A stretch of 64,000 nucleotides of DNA. Source: Ursus arctos (taxonomy: Eukaryota; Chordata; Mammalia; Carnivora; Ursidae). The stretch lies in NCBI RefSeq assembly GCF_023065955.2, contig NW_026622874.1, positions 24,485,772-24,549,771 of the forward strand. Direction: 5' to 3'. This document shows, piece after piece, positions 46,764 to 57,349 of the stretch; within the stretch, counting starts at the first letter, position 1, and each line of letters opens with the position of its first letter. The position numbers were made by a program, and so were the translations under genes. The notes beneath the pieces are model-generated. The model made no database searches and had not been told where the DNA came from. It worked only from the letters and a program-made list of their open reading frames with translations.

Positions 46764-46984
46764 GGGGCGCCTGGGTAGCTCAGTCGTTAAGCATCTGCCT
46801 TCGGCTCAGGGCGTGATCCTGGCGTTCCGGGATCGAGTCCCACATCAGGCTCCTCCGCTGGGAGCCTGCTTCTTCCTCTCCCACTCCCCCTGCTGTGTTC
46901 CCTCTCTCGCTGGCTGTCTCTGTCAAATAAATAAATAAAAAATCTTTAAAAAACAAAAACAAAACCAAAACAAAACAAAGAAAA
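46764..46984 (+). mobile_element. Young CAN-SINE (SINEC) with perfect target duplication
   Basis: Head GGGGCGCCTGGGTAGCTCAG, 'CCTTCGGCTCAGGGCGTGAT', then the A-rich tail. It is flanked by identical 17-bp direct repeats CAAAGAACGCAGTCCTT at 46747-46763 and 46985-47001, showing endonuclease-mediated insertion and recent age. Confidence 0.96.
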
Positions 46985-47219
46985 CAAAGAACGCAGTCCT
47001 TTTCTAATATAAACCACCCTAGAGAAGATTAAAAAGAGGGAAGGCAACTTTTATATGAAGATTGGATTAGGACAACAAAAAGAAAGAAAATTATGGTCAA
47101 ATCTCACTTATAAATACAAATACAAAAATCCTAAGTAAATATTAGCATATCAAATCAAGCATGAAAAATGAAAATCCAAAGCCAACAAATGAACAATCAA
47201 AACACAACACATCATGACT

Positions 47220-48062
47220 TGGAACTGGCAAGATTTCATTCTTTTTTATGGCTGAACAATATTCCATTATATATATATTTTATATATATAAAATTTTATA
47301 TATATAAAATATAGGTGCATAGGTAGGTACATATTTCACTTTTTTTAATGTCAAACTTTCAAAGTGGCTGTACTATTTCAAATTCCCATCAAAAATATAT
47401 ATAATATATATTATATATTTAATGAATATATATTTTATATATATTTATATATATTCATTATATATTTAAATATATAATATATATATTCCATTATAGAATA
47501 TTTATATGTATCACATCTTCTTTATCCATTCATCAGTTGATGGTCACTGGGCTGCTTCCATATCTTTCTTAGCCATTGTAAATAATGCTGCTATAAGCAT
47601 AGGGGTGCATGTATCCCTTTGAATTAGTGTTTTTGTATTCTTCGGGTAAATACCCAGTACTGCAATTGCTGCATCCTAAGGTAGTTCTATTTTCAAATTT
47701 TTGAGGAACCTGCATACTGTTTTCCCCAGTGGCTGCACTGGTTTGCACTCCCACCTTTTTCTCCACATCCTTGCCAGCACCTGTTATTTCTTGTGTTTTT
47801 GATTTTAGTCATTCTGACAGGTGTGAAGTGATATCTCATTGTAGTTTTGATGTGCATTTCCCTGATGATGAGTGACAATGAGGAGGGCACTTTTTGTGAT
47901 GAGCACCGAGTGATGTATAGAGTTGTTCAATCACTACATTGTACACCTGAAACTAATATAACACTGTATGTTAACTAACTGGAATTAAGGTAAAAATTAA
48001 AAAAATAAAATAAATAAAATAAAATAAAATAAAATAAAATAAAATAGAAACAAACAAATAAA
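47220..48062 (+). mobile_element. 5'-truncated L1 LINE (3' UTR end)
   Basis: Flanked by the 14-bp duplication AACACATCATGACT at 47206-47219 and 48063-48076. Text includes GGCTGAACAATATTCCATTATATAT, CCATTCATCAGTTGATGG, TTAGCCATTGTAAATAATGCTGC, GTTTTGATGTGCATTTCCC, GTACACCTGAAACTAATATAACAC and an (AAAAT)n tail at 48001-48045. It has an expanded AT repeat and a misplaced inner piece (see findings). Confidence 0.88.
47262..47500. repeat. AT-rich/TA repeat region inside L1
   Basis: Imperfect TATATA and ATATTTATAT blocks, partly self-complementary. It is split by about 55 bases of L1-like non-repetitive sequence at 47337-47393. Confidence 0.85.
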
Positions 48063-48239
48063 AACACATCATGACTAAGAAGGGCTTATTCCCCAAATAA
48101 AAATAAAGATGTTTCAACATCAAGAAATTTTATTGAAGTAATTTACTACATTAACTGATTAACCTAAAAGAAGTGTAGGATCATCTCAACAGATACGATG
48201 GAAAACATATTCAATAAAATTCATTAGAAATTCATGATA

Positions 48240-48439
48240 GGGGCGCCCGGGTGGCACAGTGGTTAAGCGTCTGCCTTCGGCTCAGGGCGTGATCCCAGCG
48301 TTATGGGATCGAGCCCCACATCAGGCTCCTCCGCTATGAGCCTGCTTCTTCCTCTCCCACTCCCCCTGCTTGTGTTCCCTCTCTCGCTGGCTGTCTCTAT
48401 CTCTGTCAAATAAATAAATAAAATCTTAAAAAAAAAAAA
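48240..48439 (+). mobile_element. Young CAN-SINE (SINEC) with perfect target duplication
   Basis: Full-length: GGGGCGCCCGGGTGGCACAG head, GCGTTATGGGATCGAGCCCC, tail AAATAAATAAATAAAATCTT plus A-run. Identical 14-bp repeats AGAAATTCATGATA lie at 48226-48239 and 48440-48453. Confidence 0.96.
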
Positions 48440-48499
48440 AGAAATTCATGATAAAAACTCTTAGAAACTATGAAATAAAAAGATACTTCTTTGGAATTC

Positions 48500-48990
48500 C
48501 TTGAAAATAGCTTAAGACAAGGACCAAAGTACTGCATACTTTATTTGGGAGGTGATCCCAGAAAGCAGCCGTGAGGTCTCAGGAAGAATGAAACAAGCAA
48601 GGAAAGTAAGCCAATATAAGGGTTTGTTACCAAGATTACTTCTCTAAGCAACAAGGTCTCAATATTTATATCACTGAGACTCCTAGAAGCATGGAAGGAA
48701 TTGTCCATCAGAGAAAGGAAATACTAGGAACTGGAGCATCCATCCATGAGCTCCCACTCACCATTGATTGAGGGGTGACCTCAGGACCATTAACATCCCT
48801 AGCCCAGCACTTCTAGAATGTACCCTCCCATAAGGACTGAGTGGGTTCCTATGGTTTCTGAAAAGGCTTGCCATTGCAAAGTAGGCCATTGAGGGGAAAA
48901 AAAAAATCACCAGAGACACAGGGCATACACTTGAAGTGAGATGCTGTTAGCATGAGTCAACAACGTTCACTATAGATACAAATGAAATCA
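48500..48990. other. Unidentified insert between L1 pieces
   Basis: About 490 bases unlike the surrounding L1 (higher GC, no ORF). L1 text is seen before 48480 and from about 49020. It contains 'ATTTGGGAGGTGATCCCAGA' and 'CTCCCACTCACCATTGATTG'. It may be a decayed LTR; family not recognised. Confidence 0.4.
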
Positions 48991-49692
48991 GAGATGCGGT
49001 GCTAGGTACCAAAAATGTCTGCTACAGTTACCTAACAAAAACCTACAACCAACATCACAATGGTGAAAGTCTTTAAAGTCAGGAACAAGACAAGTAGGCC
49101 TCTTCTTATGACTATTACAATTTAACACTGTATTTGGGACCTATCTGATGCCATAAATCAAAGACAAAAAAGAAGTACAAAAAATTGAGTACAAATTGTT
49201 TTTGTTTGTAGATGATACATCTGTCTACAAAAAAGTCTTAAAAATTGACCGTAAGAGATCTTTACAGCAAAGGAGAGAATTTATTTTAACAAGACACCAA
49301 AGGAATCGTAAAGGAAAATATGGTAGAATTAGATTACATTAAAATTTTAAAGGTCTGCAAAACAAAGAGTCGCATAAGTAAACATAAAAGACAAGTGAGA
49401 TTTGGAAGGACATTAATGACACATTACTGTCAAATAACTCAGCTGAATCAAAGAAAAATAGACAAAAGATTATGAAAAAACAATTATAAAAGAAGAAACT
49501 CAAATTGCTGAGAAACATAGGAAAAGATGCTCGATCTCATGATTCATCAAGAAAATCCAAAATAAAATGCAATTCCATTTCATGTCCATTAGGTTGAAAA
49601 GCTTAAAAAAATTGACAACCTCCTGATGTGATTCACTGAGAAGAGAACTTTGCTTACATCATATTCCTGCCCCAAAGTGCATAACTGAATCT

Positions 49693-49882
49693 TTTTTTTT
49701 TTTAAGATTTTATTTTTATTTATTAGAGACAGCCAGCGAGAGAGGGAACACAAGCAGGGGGAGTGGGAGAGGAAGAAGCAGGCTCATAGCGGAGGAGCCT
49801 GATGTGGGGCTCGATCCCATAACGCTGGGATCACGCCCTGAGCCGAAGGCAGACGCTTAACCGCTGTGCCACCCAGGCGCCC
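49693..49882 (-). mobile_element. Young CAN-SINE (SINEC) with perfect target duplication
   Basis: Reverse orientation, poly-T to GCCACCCAGGCGCCC. Identical 15-bp repeats TGCATAACTGAATCT lie at 49678-49692 and 49883-49897. Confidence 0.96.
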
Positions 49883-50292
49883 TGCATAACTGAATCTAAT
49901 CATGCACAAACCATTAGGCAAATGCAGATTTAGACGCAGGACACAGAATAACTGGCCTATACTCTTCAACTATGTCAATGGCATGGAGAAGAAAAAGAAG
50001 TCTAAGAAACTTTTTCAGATTAAAGGAGACTTAAACAAGACAACTAAGCTCAACATGTGTCCTGGGTCAGAAAAAAATTGCTAGAGAGGACTTGATGGGA
50101 AAATTGGTGAAATTTTATAGTTCTATACCAATGTTAAGTTTCCTAAATCTGATAACTGTACCATGGTTACAAAAGAAAATGCCTTTGTTATTGTCAGCTG
50201 CATATGGGAATACTGAGGGCTGACAACTCATAACATCTGCAGCATTCAAATGGCTCAGGAAAAAATTACGTAAATAAAATATAAATATATAT

Positions 50293-50349
50293 GAAGGAAA
50301 AGAGAGGAAAGAGGAAAGAAAAGGAAGAGATAAAGAAAGAGAAAGAAAG
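50293..50349. repeat. Polypurine (GA/GAAA) tract
   Basis: Fifty-seven bases with a single pyrimidine (T at 50331). Low-complexity GGAAA/GAAAG mixture. Confidence 0.85.
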
Positions 50350-51114
50350 CAAATGGAACACAAGTATTAATAGTTGGCGAATCTATGTGGAACTTCCACG
50401 GGAGGTCATTACACCATCTAGCAATTTTTGTGCTGGTTTGAAATTTTTTCAAAATAAAATGTTAAAAATATGTGTTCATATCAAACATTGGTAAGGATGT
50501 AAGGAAACTGAAATTTTCATATTCTGCTAGAAGGAATGCAAGTTGGTACAGTTCTTTGGATACTAATGTAATAATAATAATGTGCTATTATATTGATATA
50601 CAATAACATAATATGATGATATTATGATAGTAATGTAAGTAAAACTGTACGTATCTATATCCTTTAATCTAGCAATTCAAATGGAATGTGGGAAGAAAAG
50701 AATAGAACTTCATATTTATTCATTTAATCTCTCAAGGAAAATTTTACATTTGATAATGGATATTACATATTAGTATGATGGGACATTTATATAATTTATA
50801 AATAAATATAGAAATATTGGGGATAAGTGGTTAAAAATTTTATTGGTAGGGCAGGCTCGTCAGCAAAGTAGGAGATCACTGTCTCCACTGTACATATATC
50901 TACATATATATACACACATGAATATTAACTGCAGCACAATTTATAATAGCAAAAATCTGGAAACATCTTAAATATCCATCAGTAAGAGAAAAGATAAATT
51001 ATTTTATTCATATGTTTTATGTGTTTTATTCATATGATGGGATACTAAATATCAGATAAAAATAAATGAAATAGAGCTTTAAATATCTACATGGATAAGT
51101 TTAGAAAATGTTGG

Positions 51115-51467
51115 TTTCTCAGAGTCCATAGTCTCTCATGCTTCATTCCCCCTTCTGATTACCCCCCCTTTCTTTATCCCTTTCTTCCCCTACCGATCTT
51201 CCTAGTTCTTATGTTCCATAGATGAGAGAAACCATATGATAATTGTCTTTCTCTGCTTGACTTATTTCACTTAGCATTATCTCCTCCAGTGCCGTCCATG
51301 TTGCAGCAAATGTTGAGAAATCGTTCGGTGATGGGTGGTAGGGAGGGCACGTATTGCATGGTGCACTGGGTGTTACACGCAACTAATGAATCATTGAACT
51401 TTACATCAAAAACCAGGGATGTACTGTATGGTGACTAACATAATATAATAAAAAAAATATTTAAAAA
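51115..51467 (+). mobile_element. 5'-truncated L1 LINE (3' UTR end)
   Basis: Ends GGGAGGGCACGTATTGCATGG...CACTGGGTGTTACACGC...CAGGGATGTACTGTATGGTGACTAAC (51340-51440) plus A-rich tail. Near-exact 17-bp repeats AGTTTAGA(A/G)AATGTTGG flank it at 51098-51114 and 51468-51484. Confidence 0.88.
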
Positions 51468-51700
51468 AAGTTTAGAGAATGTTGGGTGAAAAAAGCCAGT
51501 TTCAGAGCAATAATGAAGACACACTAGTAAATATTACGTGTTGTTTGTAGATATTTAAATCCGTCCTTGAAAAACAAAAGCACTGACCAGACAACAAATT
51601 CATGATAGTGCTTACCTCTGGGGAGGAATAGAGGACATAAGCATCTGGGAAGAGATTATAATAGAGTTGAAACTTAATTTGTAAAGTTTTATTTCTTGGC

Positions 51701-52500
51701 CCCCCACCCCCATAGAGATCAAGAAATCTAAAGAAAATATTACTGTTAATATCGGTTAATTCTGTATGGCAGATATATGGATGTTTGGTCTATTATTCTT
51801 TAAACTTTGCTGTACCTTTTGCTTTTTCGAAGAAGCAAAACAAGCCTGATGGTTTTTTTTCTCTGATGGATTACAATTCCCATAATGAAGATCCTGACAA
51901 ATCAGACTCATTCCTTCAACTCTCCATATGGCACCGCTATGGCAATGCCAAAGCAACTTTAAATCAGAGCCCCTAAGAGAAATACTTATCAATGGAAAAC
52001 TCATGTTTCTTATTTTTATAATGTATGTTCTTAATTTCTTAATTATATGGAAATGTCACTAAAGTTAGGAGCATGTAGAACTACAGTGATCACTTCTTGA
52101 TCCCAAATATAATTCAGTGAAAAGTCCTTGGTTATTATCTTGGTTTATGCAAAGATAAAACCAAAAATTCTCTCAAAGTTTAAAAAGTAATGTAACAATG
52201 CAAATTTTGCATATTATTGAGTTACATGTTAAAGTCTGTCACGACTTCTACGTAAAATTACCAAGTTCTTGCTAATGGCTCCCTCAGTTCAATATTTCAG
52301 GTTATGTTTAGATAATGAAAGAACTTTAATTATTCAGGAATTTACTGATTTAGATTTCTCTAACATTTGGCTTCTCAATGGCTTTTCATCTTGCACCTTG
52401 AACCCCATTCCATCTTCACTAGAGAGAGAGAGATGATAAAGCTTAAAATTGTTCTATTTTACTACTTGTTGTGATAATTAATTATATTTTAATGAGAAAA
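51701..52500. other. Gene-free DNA
   Basis: Unassigned AT-rich sequence. Opposing open frames 51756-52004 (-) and 51785-51976 (+) overlap and have no domain. A GA run is at 52421-52434. Confidence 0.4.
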
Positions 52501-52503
52501 AAA

Positions 52504-52676
52504 CTGGGCTCAGTCAGTTAAGCATCTGCCTTCTGTTCAGGTCATAATCCCGGGGTCCTGGGATTGAGCCTGGCATCAGGCTTCCTGCTCAGCAGAGAGC
52601 CTTCTTTTCCTCTCCCACTCCCCCTTCTTGTGCCCTCTCTCTCTCTGTCAAATAAATAAATAAATACCTAAAAAAA
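52504..52676 (+). mobile_element. CAN-SINE, 5'-shortened
   Basis: Begins within the tRNA part (GGGCTCAGTCAGTTAAGCATC), then 'CTCTCCCACTCCCCCTTCTT' and AAATAAATAAATAAATACC. Flanking TGAGAAAAAAA repeats suggest its target duplication. Confidence 0.85.
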
Positions 52677-53003
52677 AGTGAGAAAAAAATGACACTATTG
52701 ATTTAACTTGAAGTTACCCCCAAAATTTAATTGTAGGAGTTTCCTGTGGCCCTCATTTCCATTAATAATTAGGAGATAGCTCCCATATTATTGCTGCCAA
52801 AAAAATCTATAGGATAAAAGTGTCCAAGGTCTATCCAATGATCCACTTCTTTTAAGCAGTAATTTTGGCCGTCTCTCAAAGCTGAAGTGTAGAAAGAAAA
52901 AGGCATTAAGAATTTCTGTCTCAAGGAGTTACTTAGGTTCTCCTTTTACCATATTTTTAATGCATGCAAGATCTGTAGTGTTGTTTCTTTTTTCATTTCC
53001 TTG
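52677..53003. other. Gene-free DNA between SINEs
   Basis: No recognised feature. Confidence 0.4.
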
Positions 53004-53206
53004 TTTTTTAAGATTTATTTATTTATTTGAGAGAGAGAAATTGAGAGAGGATGAGAGGGGGGGCAAAGGGAGAGGGAGAGAAAATCTCAAGCCGACTCCC
53101 CACTGAGAGTGGAGCCCGACGCAGGGCTCAATCTCATGACTATGAGATCACAACCTAAGCCAAAACCAAGAGTTGAATGCTAAACCAACTGCACCACCCA
53201 GACCCT
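53004..53206 (-). mobile_element. Older CAN-SINE
   Basis: TTTTTTAAGATTTATTTATTTATTTGAG, GACTCCCCACTGAGAGTGGAGCC and the end GCACCACCCAGACCCTCC. More diverged than the young copies. Confidence 0.85.
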
Positions 53207-53416
53207 CCTCTTTTTTCGTTTCTTAATTGGACATTTGTTTTCTCTCTTTTTTTCCTTAAAAAGTCTCACTAGTGGCTTGTCAGTCCTTAATTTTTTTTCG
53301 ATTTTGTTGATCCTTTACTCTATATGTATTTTCTCATTAATTTCTGCTCTTGTTTTATTATTTTATTTCTTCTAATTTTCTTGTATGTATTTCCTTTGTT
53401 TTGTTTTGGTTTGGTT

Positions 53417-53588
53417 TAAAAATTTTTATTTATTTATTTGTCAGAGAGAGAGACAGAGAGAGAACACAAGCAGGGGGAGAGGCAGGCTCCCCAGTGAGTA
53501 AGGAGCCCGATGCAGGACTCGATCCCAGGACCCTGAGATCATGACCTGAGACAAAGGCAGCTGTTTGACTGAGCCACCCAGGCGTCCC
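53417..53588 (-). mobile_element. CAN-SINE
   Basis: TTTATTTATTTATTTGTCAGAG, AACACAAGCAGGGGGAGAGG, GACTCGATCCCAGGACCCTG and the end GAGCCACCCAGGCGTCCC. Confidence 0.92.
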
Positions 53589-53600
53589 TGTTTTATTCTG

Positions 53601-53792
53601 TTTTAAAGATTTTATTTATTTGAGAGAGAGTGAGCTAGAGAGAGAGCACAAGCAGGGGAGGGGCAGAGGGAGAGGGAGAAGTAGGCTCCTGGCTAAGAAG
53701 GGAGCCTGATGGTGGGGCTCCATCCCAGGACCCCGGGATCATGACCTGAACCAAAGGCAGACGCTTAACTGAGTGAGCCACCCAGATGCCCC
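53601..53792 (-). mobile_element. CAN-SINE, head to tail with its neighbour
   Basis: TTTTAAAGATTTTATTTATTTGAGAG, AGCACAAGCAGGGGAGGGGC, 'CATCCCAGGACCCCGGGATC' and the end GAGCCACCCAGATGCCCC. Only 12 bases separate it from the previous SINE. Confidence 0.92.
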
Positions 53793-54225
53793 TATTGTAT
53801 ATATTTTCTACTCCTTTTCTAATTTTTCTAGATGAATAGAATGCTTGCTCATTAATACTCAGTCTTTCTTCTTTTCTACTGTATGCCTTTAAGGCATAAA
53901 CTTCCTTCTAAGGATTTCTTTGGTTAAATTGTCCAAATTTCCATATGTAACATTTTCATATGGTTCAACTCCAAATATTTTCTAATTCTGTTAAGATGTC
54001 TTCTTTGATCATAGGTTATGAGGATATGTGCTAAATTTCCAAATATATGATAATTTTCTGGTTATCTTTTATTACTGATTTCTAGCTTAACTGTATTAGG
54101 GTCAATAATGTATTCTATCTAGTCTGTATAATTTTGTTCATTTGAACTTTGATGAGACTTGCTTTGTGGGTCCAGCTTATAGTCAAATTTTTTGATGTTT
54201 CATGTGTGGTTGAAAAGAAAGTATA

Positions 54226-54370
54226 AGGAGGGCACACATTGCATGGAGCACTGGGTGTTATATGCAAATAATGAATCATGGAACACTACATCAAAAACTA
54301 AGGATGTACTGTACGGTGACTAACACAATAAAAATTATTATAAAAAATAAAAATAAAAAATAAATAAAAA
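54226..54370 (+). mobile_element. Very short 5'-truncated L1 LINE
   Basis: Only the last 145 bases: GGAGGGCACACATTGCATGG, CACTGGGTGTTATATGC, GATGTACTGTACGGTGACTAACAC and an A-rich tail. Exact 14-bp duplication GAAAAGAAAGTATA at 54212-54225 and 54371-54384. Confidence 0.9.
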
Positions 54371-54446
54371 GAAAAGAAAGTATATTCTGAAGTGCTTAGG
54401 TAAAGACTGTTCTATATTTATTCACTTGGTCATGTTTCTTGATTAT

Positions 54447-54637
54447 TTTTTATAAAGATTTTATTTCTTTATTTATTTGAGAGAGTGAGACTGAGCATGA
54501 GCGATGGGAGGGGCAGAGGGAGAAGCAGACTCTTTGCTGAGCAGGGAGCCTGATGCCAGGCTTGATCCCAGGACCCCAGGATCATGACCTGAGAAGAAGG
54601 CAGACACTTAACCAACTGAGCCACCCTGGAACCCCAA
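54447..54637 (-). mobile_element. CAN-SINE with exact target duplication
   Basis: TTTTTATAAAGATTTTATTTC, 'TTGATCCCAGGACCCCAGGA' and the end GAGCCACCCTGGAACCCC. Exact 12-bp repeats TTTCTTGATTAT at 54435-54446 and 54638-54649. Confidence 0.93.
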
Positions 54638-54959
54638 TTTCTTGATTATACTCATTATATCCTTACTAAGCTTTTGTTTGCTTTTTCTATAAATTACTAA
54701 AAGAATTGTATATAAAAAGCTCCCAGTATGATTATGGATTTGTTTACTTCTCTCTGGTTTTGACCATTTTTACTTTACATATTTTGAGACCATGTTATCT
54801 TCTCCAGTTAAAATGTATGTGGGGGAATAAAAGAAGAAAAATTGGTTGCAAAGGTAACTCTGGCTCTTTTTAATAAATCAGGATTGTTGCTAGACAAGTT
54901 TCACATTGTAGGACATTTTCTTTCATAACATCTGTTATCAGTTGTATTTTTTCTCTCCG

Positions 54960-55335
54960 AAAGAGAGAATGTTGACTCCTAGCCTCCATACCACAGAATG
55001 TAAACTTACTTGAAGATAGAGTCTTAACTTGGAGTTAACCAAGTTAAAATGAAACAATTAGGTTGGGTCTTATTCCAATACTATCACTGTCCTTATAAAA
55101 AGGGGAAATTTGGACACAGAGTAAGACATATATAGGGAGAAGATGGCCATCTACAAGCCAATGAGAGAGGCCTGGAACAGATTCCCTTTCATACCCTTCA
55201 GAAGGACCAACTCTGTAGATACCTTGATCACGGACTTTTAGCTTACAGAACTATGAGTTAATAAATTTCTGTTATTTAAGTCACACAATTTGTGGTATTT
55301 TCTTATGGCAGCCCTGGAAAAATAATGGAACATAA
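54960..55335 (+). mobile_element. MLT1-type (ERVL-MaLR) LTR
   Basis: GTTGACTCCTAGCCTCC, CTGTCCTTATAAAAAGGGG (promoter-like), GGAGAAGATGGCCATCTACAAGCC, ACCTTGATCACGGACTTTTAGC, 'AATAAATTTCTGTTATTTAA' and GTGGTATTTTCTTATGGCAGCCC, in the order of a MaLR LTR. No internal viral sequence. Confidence 0.75.
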
Positions 55336-55382
55336 TAACTTACAAGGCAATTTTGTTATTTAAAGTGAAAAGTATGATTTAA

Positions 55383-55580
55383 TGGCACCTGGGTGGCTCA
55401 GTCAGTTAAGCGTCCAACTCTTGATTTTAGCTCAGGTCATGATCTCAGGGTCATGAAATGGAGCCCTGGGTCAGGGATTCTGCTTGAGGATTCTTTCCCT
55501 CTGATCATCCCCTACTCGCACGCTCTCTCTTTCTCTCAAATAAATAAATTAATTTAAAAAATCTTAAAAAGAAATAAAAT
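55383..55580 (+). mobile_element. CAN-SINE with exact target duplication
   Basis: Head GGCACCTGGGTGGCTCAGTCAG, tail AAATAAATAAATTAATTT...AATCTT. Exact 15-bp repeats AAAAGTATGATTTAA at 55368-55382 and 55581-55595. Confidence 0.94.
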
Positions 55581-55595
55581 AAAAGTATGATTTAA

Positions 55596-56710
55596 GCAGA
55601 AGATAAAAACCTTTCTTTCCTTAAAAAGGTAAAATGAAGAACCAGAAGTCATGGAGAAAAACTGATCTGCTATTTAGTAGAATACCCTTTTACAACTTAA
55701 TAGTAAAGTTAAAATTTTTTATCTGCTATTAAGAGAGACTTTTGTTTAATAAACTTGGTAGGTCAGTCTTATTGAGCAAAAGAAAACAATTCCCATGTCC
55801 TCAGAATTGCATTTTATGATTTCCTAACTAAGGATGAGAAAGACAATTCCCAAATTCCTTCAGGGAAGATCAGTGCAACAAATATAATGAACTCTAACAG
55901 GTTTAATAATAAATCACCAAATCTCATAGGCATAATAAATTCAACCAGGGAATTATTGTAATATAGACTCAGTGGAATCATCACAAATACAACTTCAGAG
56001 CAGTATGAATTACAAATATAGTGCAGATATATTAAACTTTTCTGAAAGCCAAATTTTAAAGCTTAATTTTCTTAACAGAAATCTTGGAACATGCTATTTT
56101 TGAGGTTATTTATTATTGGAAAGAGAGGAGTGTGAAAATGTATAGCCATGGCTGTCCTACGATAATGTCAGCAAGGATAACTATGTCTTCCTACAAACTT
56201 TTTATAGTACCTTGCTAGAGAGAAAATATAAAACTGAATAAAGCATAGAATTATGAATATGGCCCAAGAGAGAACTTCTTCAAGGCGACCTGTAGAATTT
56301 TGCCATCACATACACAAGCTTTCTTGTTAGCAATGTTTCGGTCTTTCAAATTCCCAAAAGTGCCCTCCTCTGATATTGTGAGCATTTTGAGGTTCTTGTG
56401 CCACATGTTCAGATCAGTGCTTGGGGTATACATTTGATGGATAGTCAACTGATGAATAAGATGAGACTAATGGTTTGATGAGATTCCATTGTTAGCTGAT
56501 CCCATAAACCCAGAGCAAGCTTACTGACAGTAAGAAACATACCTATCATCTGAAAACTCTTGATGATGACATCCAATCTGATATGATAGATATACAGATA
56601 ATTGGCTACATTAATGAAGTATGATGTAAAATACTTAGGTGTAAGTATTTTCAAGTCAAAATTTTAATAAAGGTCCACCCATGTGTTTTTTTGTTTGTTT
56701 GTTTGTTTAC
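55596..56710. other. Gene-free AT-rich DNA
   Basis: Two adjoining open frames on the - strand (56654-56445 and 56448-56251) are one frame apart, with no recognisable domain. Possible old coding decay, but not supported. A TTTG repeat is at 56691-56709. Confidence 0.35.
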
Positions 56711-56711
56711 A

Positions 56712-57070
56712 GATTCTTAGAAATGAAAGAAAAGGCTCTTGGAAGTCATCTTTGATCATCAGCTTAATGCAGGAAACTCATACAGATGATCACCTGACCA
56801 CTTCCTAGACATTTCAAATGGTTTGAGTGATAGAAATATCACACATTCATTAGATATTCTATTTTACCACCTGATTGTTCTAGTTATTAGAAATGCTTTC
56901 CCTAGAGTGAGCCCCAAATTGGCCTACAGTTAAGTCTACTCATAAGTCTTAATTTTGCCCCAAGGAGATATAAGAAAGAAGTCCATCTTAGAAATGATAG
57001 CTCTTCAGATACCTAAAAAGAACAATCATGTCTCCACTGAGTCTATTTCTAATTATAAAACAAACACATT
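56712..57070 (-). mobile_element. CR1/L3 LINE remnant
   Basis: Antisense L3 3' text in order: CAGATTCTTAGAAATG, CTCTTGGAAGTCATC, GAAATGCTTTCCCTAGAGTGAGCCC, 'CAAATTGGCCTACAGTTAAG', 'TAGCTCTTCAGATACCTAAA' and AACAATCATGTCTCCACTGAGTC. Matched to a remembered consensus. Confidence 0.6.
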
Positions 57071-57349
57071 TCTGTATTTCAATAGATGCCAGGGATACAG
57101 TTAATTTTCAGTGATGGGGCTGGAGATAAGTAGGGGCTGGAGAGAATGATTTAATTATAGTTATAACCTCTCTACCAATTTGTGTCTAAGCTGTTTCACG
57201 TATAGGGAGTCCAAGGAATATTTCAGCAGCAGGCACATAGAGAGTGAGTTAAGGTGAAAGGAAACGTCAGAGGCCATACAGATGTTTTGTTGTTGTTTGT
57301 TTTGTTTTGTTTCATTTTTGCTTTCCCAGAATTTTGTTCCTTTTCTTCT

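Larger units (their letters stand above)
46360..51700 (+). mobile_element. Old L1 LINE, interrupted by later insertions
   Basis: Sense L1 ORF2 and 3' text appears in pieces: ACTAGTAAGACTGATAAAGG (46389), CAATAAATTAAGTAACCTGATG (46498), 'TATCAAATCAAGCATGAAAA' (47148), GTGTAGGATCATCTCAACAGATACGATGG (48173), TGTTTGTAGATGATACATCTGTC (49204), TTACATTAAAATTTTAAAGGTCTGC (49335), 'AAGGATGTAAGGAAACTGAA' (50493), then CTGCAGCACAATTTATAATAGC (50929) and CTTACCTCTGGGGAGGAATAGAGG (51612). These are separated by three SINEs, two younger L1s and one unidentified insert. No intact ORF. Confidence 0.65.
53210..54830 (-). mobile_element. Old L1 LINE ORF2 on the - strand, interrupted four times
   Basis: Antisense L1 ORF2 text: TTCTCATTAATTTCTGCTCTTG (53331), TGCCTTTAAGGCATAAACTTCC (53884), CTCCAAATATTTTCTAATTCTG (53969), 'TTAACTGTATTAGGGTCAAT', GAGACTTGCTTTGTGGGTCCAGC (54152), CTGTTCTATATTTATTCACTTGG (54408) and TTGTTTGCTTTTTCTATAAATTAC (54676). 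Two SINEs, one L1 fragment and another SINE sit inside. No functional ORF. Confidence 0.72.

Noticed and set aside
56251..56654. Two adjoining - strand open frames, one frame apart
   Set aside because: No family resemblance and no supporting splice or polyadenylation signals; chance in AT-rich DNA is the simpler explanation.
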